Origin: Pseudomonadota bacterium
GTDB taxonomy: Bacteria; Pseudomonadota; Gammaproteobacteria; Steroidobacterales; Steroidobacteraceae
Assembly (NCBI GenBank): GCA_023457495.1
Contig: JAEWLQ010000007.1
Location: 1 to 13,233 of the forward strand
Direction: 5' to 3'
Length of the DNA stretch: 13,233 nt
The notes below the pieces were generated by a model that was not told the DNA's origin, ran no database searches, and saw only the letters and a program-made list of their open reading frames with translations. Below, in pieces: positions 6,265-13,233 of this stretch. How positions within the stretch are numbered: position 1 is the stretch's first letter; every line of letters begins with the position of its first letter. A program made the position numbers and the translations under genes.

Positions 6265-8292
6265 CTATTGACGTGACGGAGGCGGAGCTCCGAAGTTGAT
6301 CGGCTCGAGATTCACGACAACCGGCGCACTCCAGTTACCGCCCGAACCATTGACTCCGTCGTTGGCGATGTGGAATCGCACCCGGATCGGATTTTCGGTG
6401 TCGGTGGAAATGAAGCCCGGACCCGCGCCGTCGCCGGCGAAGCCGTCCTGGAGTCCCACGGCCGTGAAGTAGGCCCTGGTCGCCACGCCCTTCATTTCCG
6501 GGTTCTTGCAACCAGGATTTTCCACGGAGCCCTGGTAGACGAGGGGGCTATTCTGAACGGGCGACGGGAACCATTGGCTGTTGTTGGCCGGAATCGTAAA
6601 GGTCTGGGCCGGGATCGGAACAGACAGCGTGTACGAAGTGTCGTCGTCACAGGTGATGTCGATCTCGACTTTCGAGTTCGGCACCTGGATGGTCGCTTCC
6701 GGTTGGTCGGTGCGTATGCTGATCGCAAAGCCCGCCTTGATGGTATCGCCGGCGCTGATCTTGCGAAGCTGGGTGTTCGTGATCAGGTCCACCGTTCCGC
6801 CCGTATTCCAGTCATTCGGGAATTCAGCCTTCTTGCTTCCCCACCAGGCAGTCCACCGGCCGTAATCCATCGTATTGAAGAGATACGGATAGTTAGTCGG
6901 ATGGCGGTTGCCGTCGCGGCCGATGTAGCGACCAGTGTTGCTCCCGAAGGGCAGGTAATAGGGAGGCGCAATCTGCTGCTGCACGTACGGGTTCGGAACG
7001 ACCTTGATGTCGGTATCGACGTCGTGACCCAGCAGGAACCGGGAGATGAACGCCCGGACCTGGACCTGCTGGTCGGCCGGAATGGCGCAGTGGCCATGGT
7101 CGCCATCGATGACCCAACCGATGCGGTCGCCGATGCCGAACTCGTTGTACACACGCTCCGCTGCCCGTGCCGAGACATACCCGGCTCCGTTGCCCAGCCA
7201 GTAGAAGCCCGTGTTACCCGTGTGCAGGACCGCCCTGGGCGCGATCATGGCGAGCACCATGTGCTGGTCGAACGGGAGCTTGTACACGTTGGAACCGGCG
7301 AACTGAGCCAACTGGCCGCTGAACCAGCCGTAGTTCGTGTTGTTGATGTTTTCCACCGAACCGACCGTATTGGGGACGGGCAGGTGCGGCGGAGCCTGGG
7401 CTTCGACGTTCTGGTTGAACCGCCAGGACGGGACGCCACCGCCACCGTTTTCCTGCGCGATCGTCAGAGCGATGCGCTCGTCCATGGCTCCCGCGTAGAG
7501 CGCCTCTTTTCCGCCGAAGGAGCATCCGGTCACCGCCGAGCGGGTGACATTGAGCGGAAGCGTGGTGCCGGTCTGGCTGGAGAGCTTTTCAATGGCGTCG
7601 ATGACGCGGCTCACGCCCCATGACCATGCGGCGTATTGACCCGAGTTGCTGCCTCCACGCCCGTGGTTGGGGGCCACGTTGCACGCCGCTCCGGCGCACA
7701 GCTCGGGATACAGCGAATAGAACGCCGTCAACACCTGGTTGTTGTTGAACGAGATCTTCGCGACGTCGGTGAGAAGACCGGCCGGGATGCTACCGGTGCC
7801 GGTACCGGAGAAGCCGATGATGAAGGGGAAGGGACCGGATCCCGTCGCCGGGAAGGTAACCGTCGAGGTCTGCGTTGCAGTAACCCCGTTCCTCGTGGTG
7901 CTGATCGTCAGCGTTCCCTGCAGGGCATTGTTGGGATTCGGCGTGAAGCTGGCGTTGACGGTGCAGTCGCTGCAGTCCGGCTTTGGGCCGAGCATGTACT
8001 TCTGGACCGCGCTGAAGATCTCGTTACGCTGTCTTTCCCAATTCGCGAAGCTGGTGTTGCGCGTTCCGTCCGTGAAGGAGACGAATGGGTCTGGCAATGG
8101 CCTGATGATCGGGAGCTGATCGAACGCAGGGAACGTCGGCGCCGGATGGTGCGCGCCCGTGTTCTCCTTGTTGTAAACCAATGGCGGCGCGTCCTGAGCG
8201 ACCGCCGAGGCCATCGGAACGAGCGTCAGCGCGAGCGGCAGACACGCCTTGGTGAGTTTGACGAGACTGAATTTCTCTTTGGACCTGTGCAC
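6265..8292 (-). CDS. Secreted CE15 glucuronoyl esterase-like protein with C-terminal extension
   Basis: A 675-residue exported alpha/beta hydrolase resembling the fungal-type CE15 4-O-methyl-glucuronoyl methylesterases, which cut ester links between lignin alcohols and glucuronoxylan side chains. A signal peptide covers residues 1-32 (cut near AVA-Q). Recognisable blocks are AAWSWGVSRVIDAIEKL (221-237), VTGCSFGGKEAL (254-265, nucleophile Ser258), RIALTIAQENGGGG (273-286, Glu281 aligned with the family acid), MVLAMIAPRAVL (345-356) and GDHGHCAIP (397-405, catalytic His401). The usual nucleophile motif is GCSRxGK. Here Phe259 replaces the Arg that helps form the oxyanion hole, so activity or specificity may differ. 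Residues about 425-675 are a beta-rich extension with PNSKVEIDITCDDDTSYTL (538-556), possibly a binding domain. The start is GTG with AAGGGGG six bases before it. It is monocistronic, ending at a strong terminator. Confidence 0.8.
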   Translation of the reverse strand: MHRSKEKFSLVKLTKACLPLALTLVPMASAVAQDAPPLVYNKENTGAHHPAPTFPAFDQLPIIRPLPDPFVSFTDGTRNTSFANWERQRNEIFSAVQKYMLGPKPDCSDCTVNASFTPNPNNALQGTLTISTTRNGVTATQTSTVTFPATGSGPFPFIIGFSGTGTGSIPAGLLTDVAKISFNNNQVLTAFYSLYPELCAGAACNVAPNHGRGGSNSGQYAAWSWGVSRVIDAIEKLSSQTGTTLPLNVTRSAVTGCSFGGKEALYAGAMDERIALTIAQENGGGGVPSWRFNQNVEAQAPPHLPVPNTVGSVENINNTNYGWFSGQLAQFAGSNVYKLPFDQHMVLAMIAPRAVLHTGNTGFYWLGNGAGYVSARAAERVYNEFGIGDRIGWVIDGDHGHCAIPADQQVQVRAFISRFLLGHDVDTDIKVVPNPYVQQQIAPPYYLPFGSNTGRYIGRDGNRHPTNYPYLFNTMDYGRWTAWWGSKKAEFPNDWNTGGTVDLITNTQLRKISAGDTIKAGFAISIRTDQPEATIQVPNSKVEIDITCDDDTSYTLSVPIPAQTFTIPANNSQWFPSPVQNSPLVYQGSVENPGCKNPEMKGVATRAYFTAVGLQDGFAGDGAGPGFISTDTENPIRVRFHIANDGVNGSGGNWSAPVVVNLEPINFGAPPPSRQ

Positions 8293-8298
8293 GGAATT

Positions 8299-8305
8299 CC
8301 CCCTT
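8299..8305 (-). promoter_or_regulatory. Ribosome binding site of the CE15-like gene (GTG start)
   Basis: AAGGGGG on the minus strand, 6 bases before the GTG at 8290-8292. It supports the GTG start, which gives a complete signal peptide. Confidence 0.75.
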
Positions 8306-8651
8306 CGTATTGATGACTTGAGGCAGGCTGTTTGAACACCGGCAGACCGTTTGCTGTCGCTGTTTGCAGCGCTGTGGTTCTTAGAGACAGGGAAAACCGT
8401 AACAAGTGGTCAGGCCAAATGCAAACTTACGGCCTTACCGGTTACTGAAGTGGTAAGGGTGATTCAATACGCAGACGCGGCCCCCGGAGATTTCCGTGGA
8501 GTACATGTACGTATTGCCAGGATTTCTTGTGTCAGCGTGGCCAAACCGAGCTCGGGGCTCCAGTGCGCCGAAAGCCCGTTCGCTGCTAAGGTGTGACCCA
8601 TGTCATCGGTATAAGAACGTTACCGATGTGACCGGGATGGCCCATTGAAAG
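8306..8651. other. Non-coding spacer with several inverted repeats, between the CE15-like gene and tRNA-Pro
   Basis: About 345 bases without a credible gene. It contains CCTTACC/GGTAAGG arms (8433-8439 and 8452-8458), CAATACG/CGTATTG arms (8465-8471 and 8510-8516) that enclose a further CGGA/TCCG pair and the palindrome GTACATGTAC (8501-8510), and CATCGGTA/TACCGATG arms (8604-8611 and 8621-8628) around TAAGAACGT. The promoter and operators of the CE15-like gene must lie here. No convincing -35/-10 pair could be assigned. The last repeat is 24 bases past the tRNA 3' end on the minus strand and may help define that transcript's end, although it lacks a T tract. Confidence 0.6.
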
Positions 8652-8728
8652 TGGTCGGGGTGAAAGGATTTGAACCTTCGACTCCTACGTCCCGAACGTA
8701 GTGCTCTACCAGGCTGAGCTACACCCCG
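8652..8728 (-). tRNA. tRNA-Pro (anticodon CGG), CCA encoded
   Basis: A full cloverleaf is present on the minus strand. The acceptor arms are CGGGGTG and CACCCCG, the D-arm stem is GCTC/GAGC with the AGCCTGGTA loop, and the anticodon stem is CTACG/CGTAG around TTCGGGA. The T arm is GAAGG/CCTTT with loop TTCAAAT, and the discriminator is A. Anticodon CGG reads the CCG proline codon, which suits a GC-rich genome. The body is 74 nt, with CCA encoded at 8652-8654. No integrase or duplicated 3' end is seen in the window, so there is no sign of an element integrated here. Confidence 0.96.
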
Positions 8729-8778
8729 AATTTGGCGGAAAACCCCGCCCGGGCATTCGAGCCGTTGCGGGGGCGCGC

Positions 8779-8807
8779 AGTCTACTGAAGCGTCCCGCCG
8801 GGTTCAA
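8779..8807 (-). promoter_or_regulatory. Sigma-70 promoter of tRNA-Pro
   Basis: On the minus strand TTGAAC (8802-8807) and TAGACT (8779-8784) are separated by exactly 17 bases. They are followed by a GC-rich discriminator (GCGCGCCCCC) typical of stringently controlled stable-RNA promoters. Transcription would begin roughly 45 bases before the mature tRNA 5' end at 8728. The -35 box lies in the palindrome TTCAATTGAA (8803-8812). Confidence 0.75.
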
Positions 8808-8886
8808 TTGAAACGACGATACCTCGTTGAATTTCCGGGTTGAATTGCGGGTCGCCCGCGTCCTCCGGACAATAGGCCCGGGTTCC

Positions 8887-8891
8887 GGAGG
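8887..8891 (+). promoter_or_regulatory. Ribosome binding site of the six-Cys secreted protein gene
   Basis: GGAGG, 7 bases before the ATG at 8899. It favours that start over the in-frame upstream codon at 8827 and places a hydrophobic signal sequence at the very N-terminus. Confidence 0.8.
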
Positions 8892-8898
8892 CGGTTTC

Positions 8899-9660
8899 AT
8901 GGCGGTACGCGTCCTCAAGGTCTTGACCGCGCTCGCATTGGCGGGCGCGGGCGCCGTCGCCCTCGGGAAGTCCCCCGGCGGGGACAGGACGCACTGGGCG
9001 AGGGCCGGCGAGCCGCTGTCGCTGGATTGCAGATCGGAAACGCCGTCCGCCGCGATATCCACGCATGGAAACGTATCGGTCAGTTTCGGCTGCCGGGCCG
9101 ACGGTCCGACCGACGAGACGTTTCGCATCAACTATAAGAATGAGAGCGGAGCCGACCTGCGGCTCTCCGTGCCGTTGAAGGAGCTGAACGGCGGGCAGTG
9201 GCGTCCCCAGGAGATCCTCTGGTCCCCCGACGGCCAGGCCTTCCTGATCAATGGCTCCGAGACCGCGTACTCGGGAGTCGACTTCGTCCTGTTTCGCGTC
9301 GAGGGCGACGCCCTCGTGCGCAAGTCGATCACACCCGCCGCTCAAACCGACATGCTCGGGCGGCTCGCGCGTTGCTGGCCGTACCTTCGCGAGATCGTCG
9401 GCGACACGCCGCGGTTCAACATGGCCGCGATATCGTGGGTGGGCGATTCACTCGATGTGTTCGCGGAAGTGCCGTGCACGTCTTCCTTCGAGAACAGCAT
9501 GTGCTCGGTGTACGGCTACCAGATGGATGCGCGCACGGGCGCCATCGCGAAAGTGCTGTCCGCCTCCGAGGTGAACAACACCTGGTATCCCAACATGAGC
9601 TGGAAGATGGCCGCGTCGGACCTGCCGAGCTGCGATCCGCACACGGGCAAGGTCCATTAG
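8899..9660 (+). CDS. Exported six-cysteine protein of unknown function
   Basis: I do not recognise this 253-residue protein. The N-terminus MAVRVLKVLTALALAGAGAVALG is a short basic stretch followed by a hydrophobic segment, i.e. a signal peptide. The mature part is predicted to be mostly beta-strand, with six cysteines (44, 65, 159, 193, 202, 245) that could form three periplasmic disulfides. ILWSPDGQAFLING (106-119) resembles a blade of TolB/PD40-type beta-propellers, but only one such repeat is evident. The stop codon is followed immediately, with no gap, by the GTG of the DUF418 gene, so the two are probably translationally coupled. This is the first gene of a probable three-gene unit with the patatin-type protein. 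It could be a periplasmic partner of the membrane protein, which is an inference from adjacency only. Confidence 0.75.
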   Translation: MAVRVLKVLTALALAGAGAVALGKSPGGDRTHWARAGEPLSLDCRSETPSAAISTHGNVSVSFGCRADGPTDETFRINYKNESGADLRLSVPLKELNGGQWRPQEILWSPDGQAFLINGSETAYSGVDFVLFRVEGDALVRKSITPAAQTDMLGRLARCWPYLREIVGDTPRFNMAAISWVGDSLDVFAEVPCTSSFENSMCSVYGYQMDARTGAIAKVLSASEVNNTWYPNMSWKMAASDLPSCDPHTGKVH

Positions 9661-10896
9661 GTGAGCGCGACACCCGTCGCGCCTGGCGAACGCGTCGAGT
9701 TGATGGACGTGTTGCGCGGCGTAGCGCTATTCGGTGTGTTCCTCATGAATTTCACGGTGTTCGCGCGCGCGGGCGTGATGTCGACCGAGGAGCAGCTGCT
9801 CTCGCTGCCGACCGCGCCGCTGGATCACGCGCTGGCGCAGGTGCTCGCCTGGCTGGCCATGGACAAGGCGAACACGTTGTTCGCATTCCTGTTCGGCCTG
9901 GGCTTCTATCTACAGATGCAACGCCTGGAAGCGCGCGGCGTCGACTTCGTGCCCCTGTACTTCCGTCGCATGACGGTGCTGCTGATCTTCGGCGTGCTGC
10001 ACCTGGTTTTCGTGTGGACCTGGGACATCCTGCACCTCTATGCGCTCGCCGGCTTCATCCTCGTCGCCTTCCGCGATCTCAGTAACCGGGCGCTGATTTT
10101 CGGCGGCATCCTGTGCGCGACACTCACGCGCACGGCCGTGATGGCCTTCGAGGAATTCACTCCGGCTGCCACGTGGGCGGGCGCGCCGGGTCCTTACTCG
10201 GATGCGGCCGTGCTCGAGCGGCAGCAGCTCTCGCAAGCGGGCGACTACTTCGGAATCGTCGGCAATTTCCTCGACTGGGCGGTCGTCGACTATCTGCTGA
10301 GCGGCATGATCCTCGGCTGGCTCTGTTACGTGATCGGACGCTTCTTCATCGGCGTGTGGGTGGGCCGGCACGAGTGGATCACGCGCGCGGGGGATTTCCT
10401 GCCGGGCTGGCGGCGGGTGCTGCGCTGGACATTGCCGGCGGGATTGATCATCGAAGGCGTCGCGGTGCTGGTGGCCGAATCGCCGCTTTTGCCCGGATAC
10501 GACCATCGTGAGTTCTATGGCGATGCGTTGCACCTGGCCTCGGTGCCGGTGCTCGCCGCGGGGTATGTGGCGGCGGTGGTCGTCGGATTTCACTCCGTGC
10601 TCGGCAGGCGCTTGCTGCGGCCTTTCGCGTGGGCGGGGCGCATGGCGCTCACTAACTACATCTGCCAGAGCTTCGTCATGGGATTCGTGCTGTTCGGCGT
10701 GGGACCGGGCCTGGCGCTCGCGGGGCGGATCGGCACGGCGGCGATCACGGGCATCGTGATCGTGGTGTTCGCCGCGCAGATCCTGGGCAGTCGACTGTGG
10801 CTGGCGCGGTTCCAGTACGGCCCGCTCGAGTGGTTGTGGCGCGCGTTGACCTACGGAACCTGGCCGGCGCTCCGGCCACGATTGCGCGCGGAGTAA
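9661..10896 (+). CDS. DUF418 (YeiB-like) inner-membrane protein
   Basis: A 411-residue polytopic membrane protein of the DUF418/YeiB family. The N-terminal family signature is RVELMDVLRGVALFGVFLMNF (starting at 11). Hydrophobic segments follow at about 16-35, 61-85, 103-120, 124-137, 143-160, 208-233, 254-271, 291-312, 330-350 and 360-377. Typical C-terminal motifs are FAWAGRMALTNYICQS (322-337) and FQYGPLEWLWRALTYG (384-399). Family members are suspected transporters or acyl-transfer-type membrane proteins, and their biochemical role is not established. The start is GTG, directly abutting the previous stop codon (TAG at 9658-9660), with only AAGG as a weak ribosome site inside the upstream gene. 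This suggests translational coupling. Met15 is an alternative start but would cut the conserved RVE. The patatin-type gene follows after 57 bases. Confidence 0.9.
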   Translation: MSATPVAPGERVELMDVLRGVALFGVFLMNFTVFARAGVMSTEEQLLSLPTAPLDHALAQVLAWLAMDKANTLFAFLFGLGFYLQMQRLEARGVDFVPLYFRRMTVLLIFGVLHLVFVWTWDILHLYALAGFILVAFRDLSNRALIFGGILCATLTRTAVMAFEEFTPAATWAGAPGPYSDAAVLERQQLSQAGDYFGIVGNFLDWAVVDYLLSGMILGWLCYVIGRFFIGVWVGRHEWITRAGDFLPGWRRVLRWTLPAGLIIEGVAVLVAESPLLPGYDHREFYGDALHLASVPVLAAGYVAAVVVGFHSVLGRRLLRPFAWAGRMALTNYICQSFVMGFVLFGVGPGLALAGRIGTAAITGIVIVVFAAQILGSRLWLARFQYGPLEWLWRALTYGTWPALRPRLRAE

Positions 10897-10920
10897 CGCA
10901 CCGGCGCGCCGACGATTCAT

Positions 10921-10945
10921 ACTCCGCCCATCTCGCTGGCGGAGT
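10921..10945 (+). promoter_or_regulatory. Hairpin covering the Shine-Dalgarno of the patatin-type gene
   Basis: ACTCCGCC (10921-10928) and GGCGGAGT (10938-10945) are perfect 8-base inverted arms around a 9-base loop. The downstream arm contains GGAG (10941-10944), the only credible Shine-Dalgarno for the ATG at 10954 (9 bases away). If folded, the hairpin would hide the ribosome site and lower translation of the barrel protein. Ribosomes coming from the DUF418 gene stop 25 bases upstream and could open it. Confidence 0.6.
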
Positions 10946-10953
10946 TCCGCGTC

Positions 10954-13158
10954 ATGAAGTGGTTGTTTGCGTTTGCGGTCTGCTCATCGCTCGTCGGCAC
11001 GTGTGCGGCGGGTGAAAGGATCGGGCTGGTGCTCGGTGGCGGCGGGGCGCGCGGCGCGGCGCACATCGGCGTGCTCAAGGTGCTCGAGCGCGAGCGCATT
11101 CCAATCCACGCGATCGCGGGCACCAGCGTCGGGGCCATCATTGGTGGCCTGTACGCATCCGGGCGCTCGCCCGAAGAGATCGAGGAATTCGTCACGTCGA
11201 TCGACTGGGTGGAGATCTTCCGCGATACGACGGCGCGGGCCGAGTTGCCGATGCGGCAGAAGGAAACCGACCTCGGCATCCTCGCGAACCTGGAGATCGG
11301 CATCGCGGACAGAAAACTCACGTACCCGACGACTCTGGTGCGCGGGCAGAAACTCGGGCTCCTGCTGCGCAAGGAGTTCATTGGCCACTCGCAGATGCAG
11401 TCGTTCGACGATCTGCCCATCCCGTTTCGCTGTGTCGCGACGGACATCGGCAACGTGAAGCCGGTGGTGTTCGAGTCGGGCGACCTGGAGCTCGCGATCC
11501 GCAGCAGCATGGCGGTGCCGGGCGCGTTCGCGCCGGTGCGCCACGAGGGCAAACTACTGGTGGACGGCGGCATCGTCGACAATCTGCCGATCGACGTGGT
11601 GCGCCAGATGGGCGTCGATCGGGTCATCGTGGTGGATGTCGGCGCGCCGCTCGAGCCGGCCGAGGATGTCGACACGACGTTCGACATCCTGCTGCAGATG
11701 GTGAGCGGCATGATGCGCGATCGCACCGAGGCGAGCCTGCGCACGCTGCGGCCGGGCGACGTGCTGCTGCGGCCGGAACTCGGCACGCTGACCAGCGCGG
11801 GGTTCCGCGAGACGCCGAGTGGCATCGCGCCGGGCCAGGCCGCGGCGGAGGCGGTGGTCGAGCAGCTGCGCCAGTTTTCGATGCCGGCGGAGGAGTATTA
11901 CGCCTGGCGGGAGAATCACCGGCGCGCGTTGCCGACGATTCCGACGGTGGCCTCCGTGAAGGTCGCGGACGACTCGAGTACGACGGCGGAATTCGTGCGC
12001 GATCGCATCACCGCGGAGGCGGGCAAACCACTCGATGTCGAGCGGCTCGAAAAGGAAATTTCCGGCGCTTATGGGCGCGGGACGTACGAGAGCATTTCGT
12101 ACGACCTCACCGATCGCGACGGGAAAACCGCGCTCGAAGTGAAACCCGTCGACTCGTCGCTGGGCCGTGTGTTGTTTCGCGTCGGGATGCAGATCAGCGA
12201 CGATTTCGCGGGACAGGACGACTACCAGCTCAACATCGAGAGCCGCGTGACGGACCTGTCGGCGAAAGGCGCGGAATGGCGCTCCTTCATCGGCATTGGC
12301 CGTCTCAGCGCGATCTCGACGGATCTGTACGTGCCGTTCGGTCATCGTGGCAACTGGTTCGCGGATCCGGGTCTGTCGTACACGGCGCTGAATCAGCCGC
12401 TGGTGTTTCGCGGGGACTTCGAGATGCCGGTGGCGGAATACCGGGTGAAGAGCCTGTATGGCGAGATGCGCGTGGGCCGCGACTTCGGCGACCGCGTGCG
12501 GCTGTCGACGGCCCTGTTCGGTGGCAATGATCACGCGCAGCTGCGCATCGGCGATCCTGCGCTGCCGGACGACATCCGGGTGGACGTTGGCGGCATCAAC
12601 GTGACCCTGCTGTACGACACGCTCGACAACGTGCGATTTCCGCGCGACGGACTGCGCGCGGAGTTCAGCTATTCGAGTTACGACGAGAACCTGGGATCCG
12701 ACGAGAACGGCAACGTGCTGCGCGCCGCGATCGACAAGCCGATGAGCTTCGGGCGCAACACCATCATGCTCGGCGGGCGGGCCAACTACTCGAAGGACCT
12801 GGTGGGCGCCTACCAGGCGTCAGCGTCGCTCGGCGGGCTCGGCTTTCTCTCGGGACTCGGCGATCGCGAGCTCGTAGACAACCAGCAGCTGCTCGTGCGG
12901 GCCATCTACTACCGGCGTATCAGCGAGCAGGGCCTGGTGTTCGACGTGCCGACGTATCTCGGCGGCAGTCTCGAAGGCGGCAATGTCTGGGAGTCACACG
13001 ACGAGGTGTCCTTCGACGATCTCATCGGCGCCGCGAGCGTGTTCCTCGGTGTCGACCTGCCGATCGGCCCCCTGCAACTCGGCTATGGCCGCACCTTCGA
13101 CGGCAGCCAGACCTTCTACCTGACCTTCGGCTCCCTCGTCCTCCCGCGGTATCGATAA
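10954..13158 (+). CDS. Patatin-like phospholipase with POTRA and outer-membrane beta-barrel (PlpD-like, type Vd)
   Basis: A 734-residue surface lipolytic protein. It has a signal peptide (1-19) and a patatin domain (about 22-315), followed by a single POTRA-like domain (about 330-400) and a BamA/TpsB-type 16-strand barrel (about 401-734) ending in the beta-strand TFYLTFGSLVLPRYR. Catalytic features are all present: the oxyanion loop GGGGARG (28-34), nucleophile Ser58 in GTSVG and Asp204 in DGGIVDN, which form the Ser-Asp dyad. The model is Pseudomonas PlpD, whose barrel delivers the patatin domain to the cell surface as a fused two-partner-like secretion system, with phospholipase A1 activity. 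Length matches PlpD (about 730 residues). It is the third gene of a co-directional set with the six-Cys protein and DUF418. Its ribosome site is inside a hairpin. No lipase chaperone is nearby. Confidence 0.93.
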   Translation: MKWLFAFAVCSSLVGTCAAGERIGLVLGGGGARGAAHIGVLKVLERERIPIHAIAGTSVGAIIGGLYASGRSPEEIEEFVTSIDWVEIFRDTTARAELPMRQKETDLGILANLEIGIADRKLTYPTTLVRGQKLGLLLRKEFIGHSQMQSFDDLPIPFRCVATDIGNVKPVVFESGDLELAIRSSMAVPGAFAPVRHEGKLLVDGGIVDNLPIDVVRQMGVDRVIVVDVGAPLEPAEDVDTTFDILLQMVSGMMRDRTEASLRTLRPGDVLLRPELGTLTSAGFRETPSGIAPGQAAAEAVVEQLRQFSMPAEEYYAWRENHRRALPTIPTVASVKVADDSSTTAEFVRDRITAEAGKPLDVERLEKEISGAYGRGTYESISYDLTDRDGKTALEVKPVDSSLGRVLFRVGMQISDDFAGQDDYQLNIESRVTDLSAKGAEWRSFIGIGRLSAISTDLYVPFGHRGNWFADPGLSYTALNQPLVFRGDFEMPVAEYRVKSLYGEMRVGRDFGDRVRLSTALFGGNDHAQLRIGDPALPDDIRVDVGGINVTLLYDTLDNVRFPRDGLRAEFSYSSYDENLGSDENGNVLRAAIDKPMSFGRNTIMLGGRANYSKDLVGAYQASASLGGLGFLSGLGDRELVDNQQLLVRAIYYRRISEQGLVFDVPTYLGGSLEGGNVWESHDEVSFDDLIGAASVFLGVDLPIGPLQLGYGRTFDGSQTFYLTFGSLVLPRYR

Positions 13159-13166
13159 ATGTAAAT

Positions 13167-13233
13167 GGGGACATTCCTCGTTTCCTAGCAAACGGGGACA
13201 GGCTCGAGTCAGTCAACCGGGGAGGTCTGTCCC
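13167..13233. repeat. Repeat-like DNA with GGGGACA units, cut by the right edge
   Basis: Two direct copies of GGGGACA (13167-13173 and 13194-13200) precede an inverted CTGTCCC (13227-13233), which pairs perfectly with GGGACAG (13195-13201). This starts only 8 bases after the patatin-type stop codon. The motif and its spacing resemble REP-type palindromes and the flanks of RAYT (REP-associated tyrosine transposase) genes in GC-rich gammaproteobacteria. The hairpin may also act as a 3' end for the operon, but there is no T tract. The element continues beyond the window. Confidence 0.55.

Noticed and set aside
6370..7623. 417-codon plus-strand open frame opposite the CE15-like gene
   Set aside because: No domain or ribosome site; the minus strand has a signal peptide and CE15 motifs.
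8351..8596. Possible 81-residue gene in the long spacer
   Set aside because: Starts at TTG without a Shine-Dalgarno, has a composition unlike a real protein, and runs through the inverted repeats.
8652..8728. tRNA-Pro as an integration site for a mobile element
   Set aside because: No integrase, no direct repeat of the tRNA 3' end, and no compositional shift nearby.
9910..10920. 336-codon minus-strand open frame opposite DUF418
   Set aside because: His/Arg/Glu-rich shadow of a clear membrane protein gene.
10954..10999. Patatin-type protein as a lipoprotein (Cys17 near the signal cleavage site)
   Set aside because: The residue before Cys is Thr (VGTC), a poor lipobox, and a barrel protein of this type normally uses signal peptidase I.

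Overview
The window is GC-rich bacterial chromosomal DNA. Its features fit a proteobacterium, most likely a gammaproteobacterium: an OmpA/BamA-type outer-membrane barrel protein, a lipoprotein with an Ala at +2, a tRNA-Pro(CGG) with encoded CCA, and GGGGACA-rich repetitive DNA at the right edge. Genus-level placement is not possible from the sequence alone.

Left part (1-3200). The C-terminal part of a secreted subtilisin-like (S8) protease runs off the left edge and ends in a strong intrinsic terminator. A small lipoprotein gene (-) and a secreted GH105-type unsaturated glycuronyl hydrolase gene (-) follow. The GH105 gene has its own probable terminator.

Middle (3200-6260). A TPR/LuxR-HTH transcriptional regulator and a class I SAM-dependent methyltransferase are transcribed in tandem. 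They are separated by a perfect 18-bp palindrome that looks like the regulator's operator. A different interrupted inverted repeat lies upstream of the regulator.

Right of centre (6190-8730). A secreted fungal-type CE15 (glucuronoyl esterase-like) protein is encoded on the minus strand, with a GTG start, a long C-terminal extension, and Phe where the family motif normally has Arg. It ends at a 15-bp perfect-stem terminator. A 360-bp non-coding, inverted-repeat-rich stretch separates it from a tRNA-Pro(CGG) gene with a recognisable promoter.

Right part (8899-13158). Three co-directional genes form a likely operon. They are an unrecognised six-cysteine secreted protein, a DUF418 (YeiB-like) membrane protein that abuts it exactly, and a patatin/POTRA/beta-barrel protein of the PlpD (type Vd) kind whose Shine-Dalgarno sequence lies inside a hairpin. 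The window closes in repeat-like DNA.

Taken together, the window reads as ordinary chromosome enriched in exported enzymes: protease, pectin and glucuronoxylan side-chain enzymes, and a lipase-like surface protein. The least-described items are the LuxR/methyltransferase module with its palindrome, the motif-variant CE15 protein, and the six-Cys protein/DUF418/patatin cluster. No mobile element, CRISPR array or defence locus was seen.
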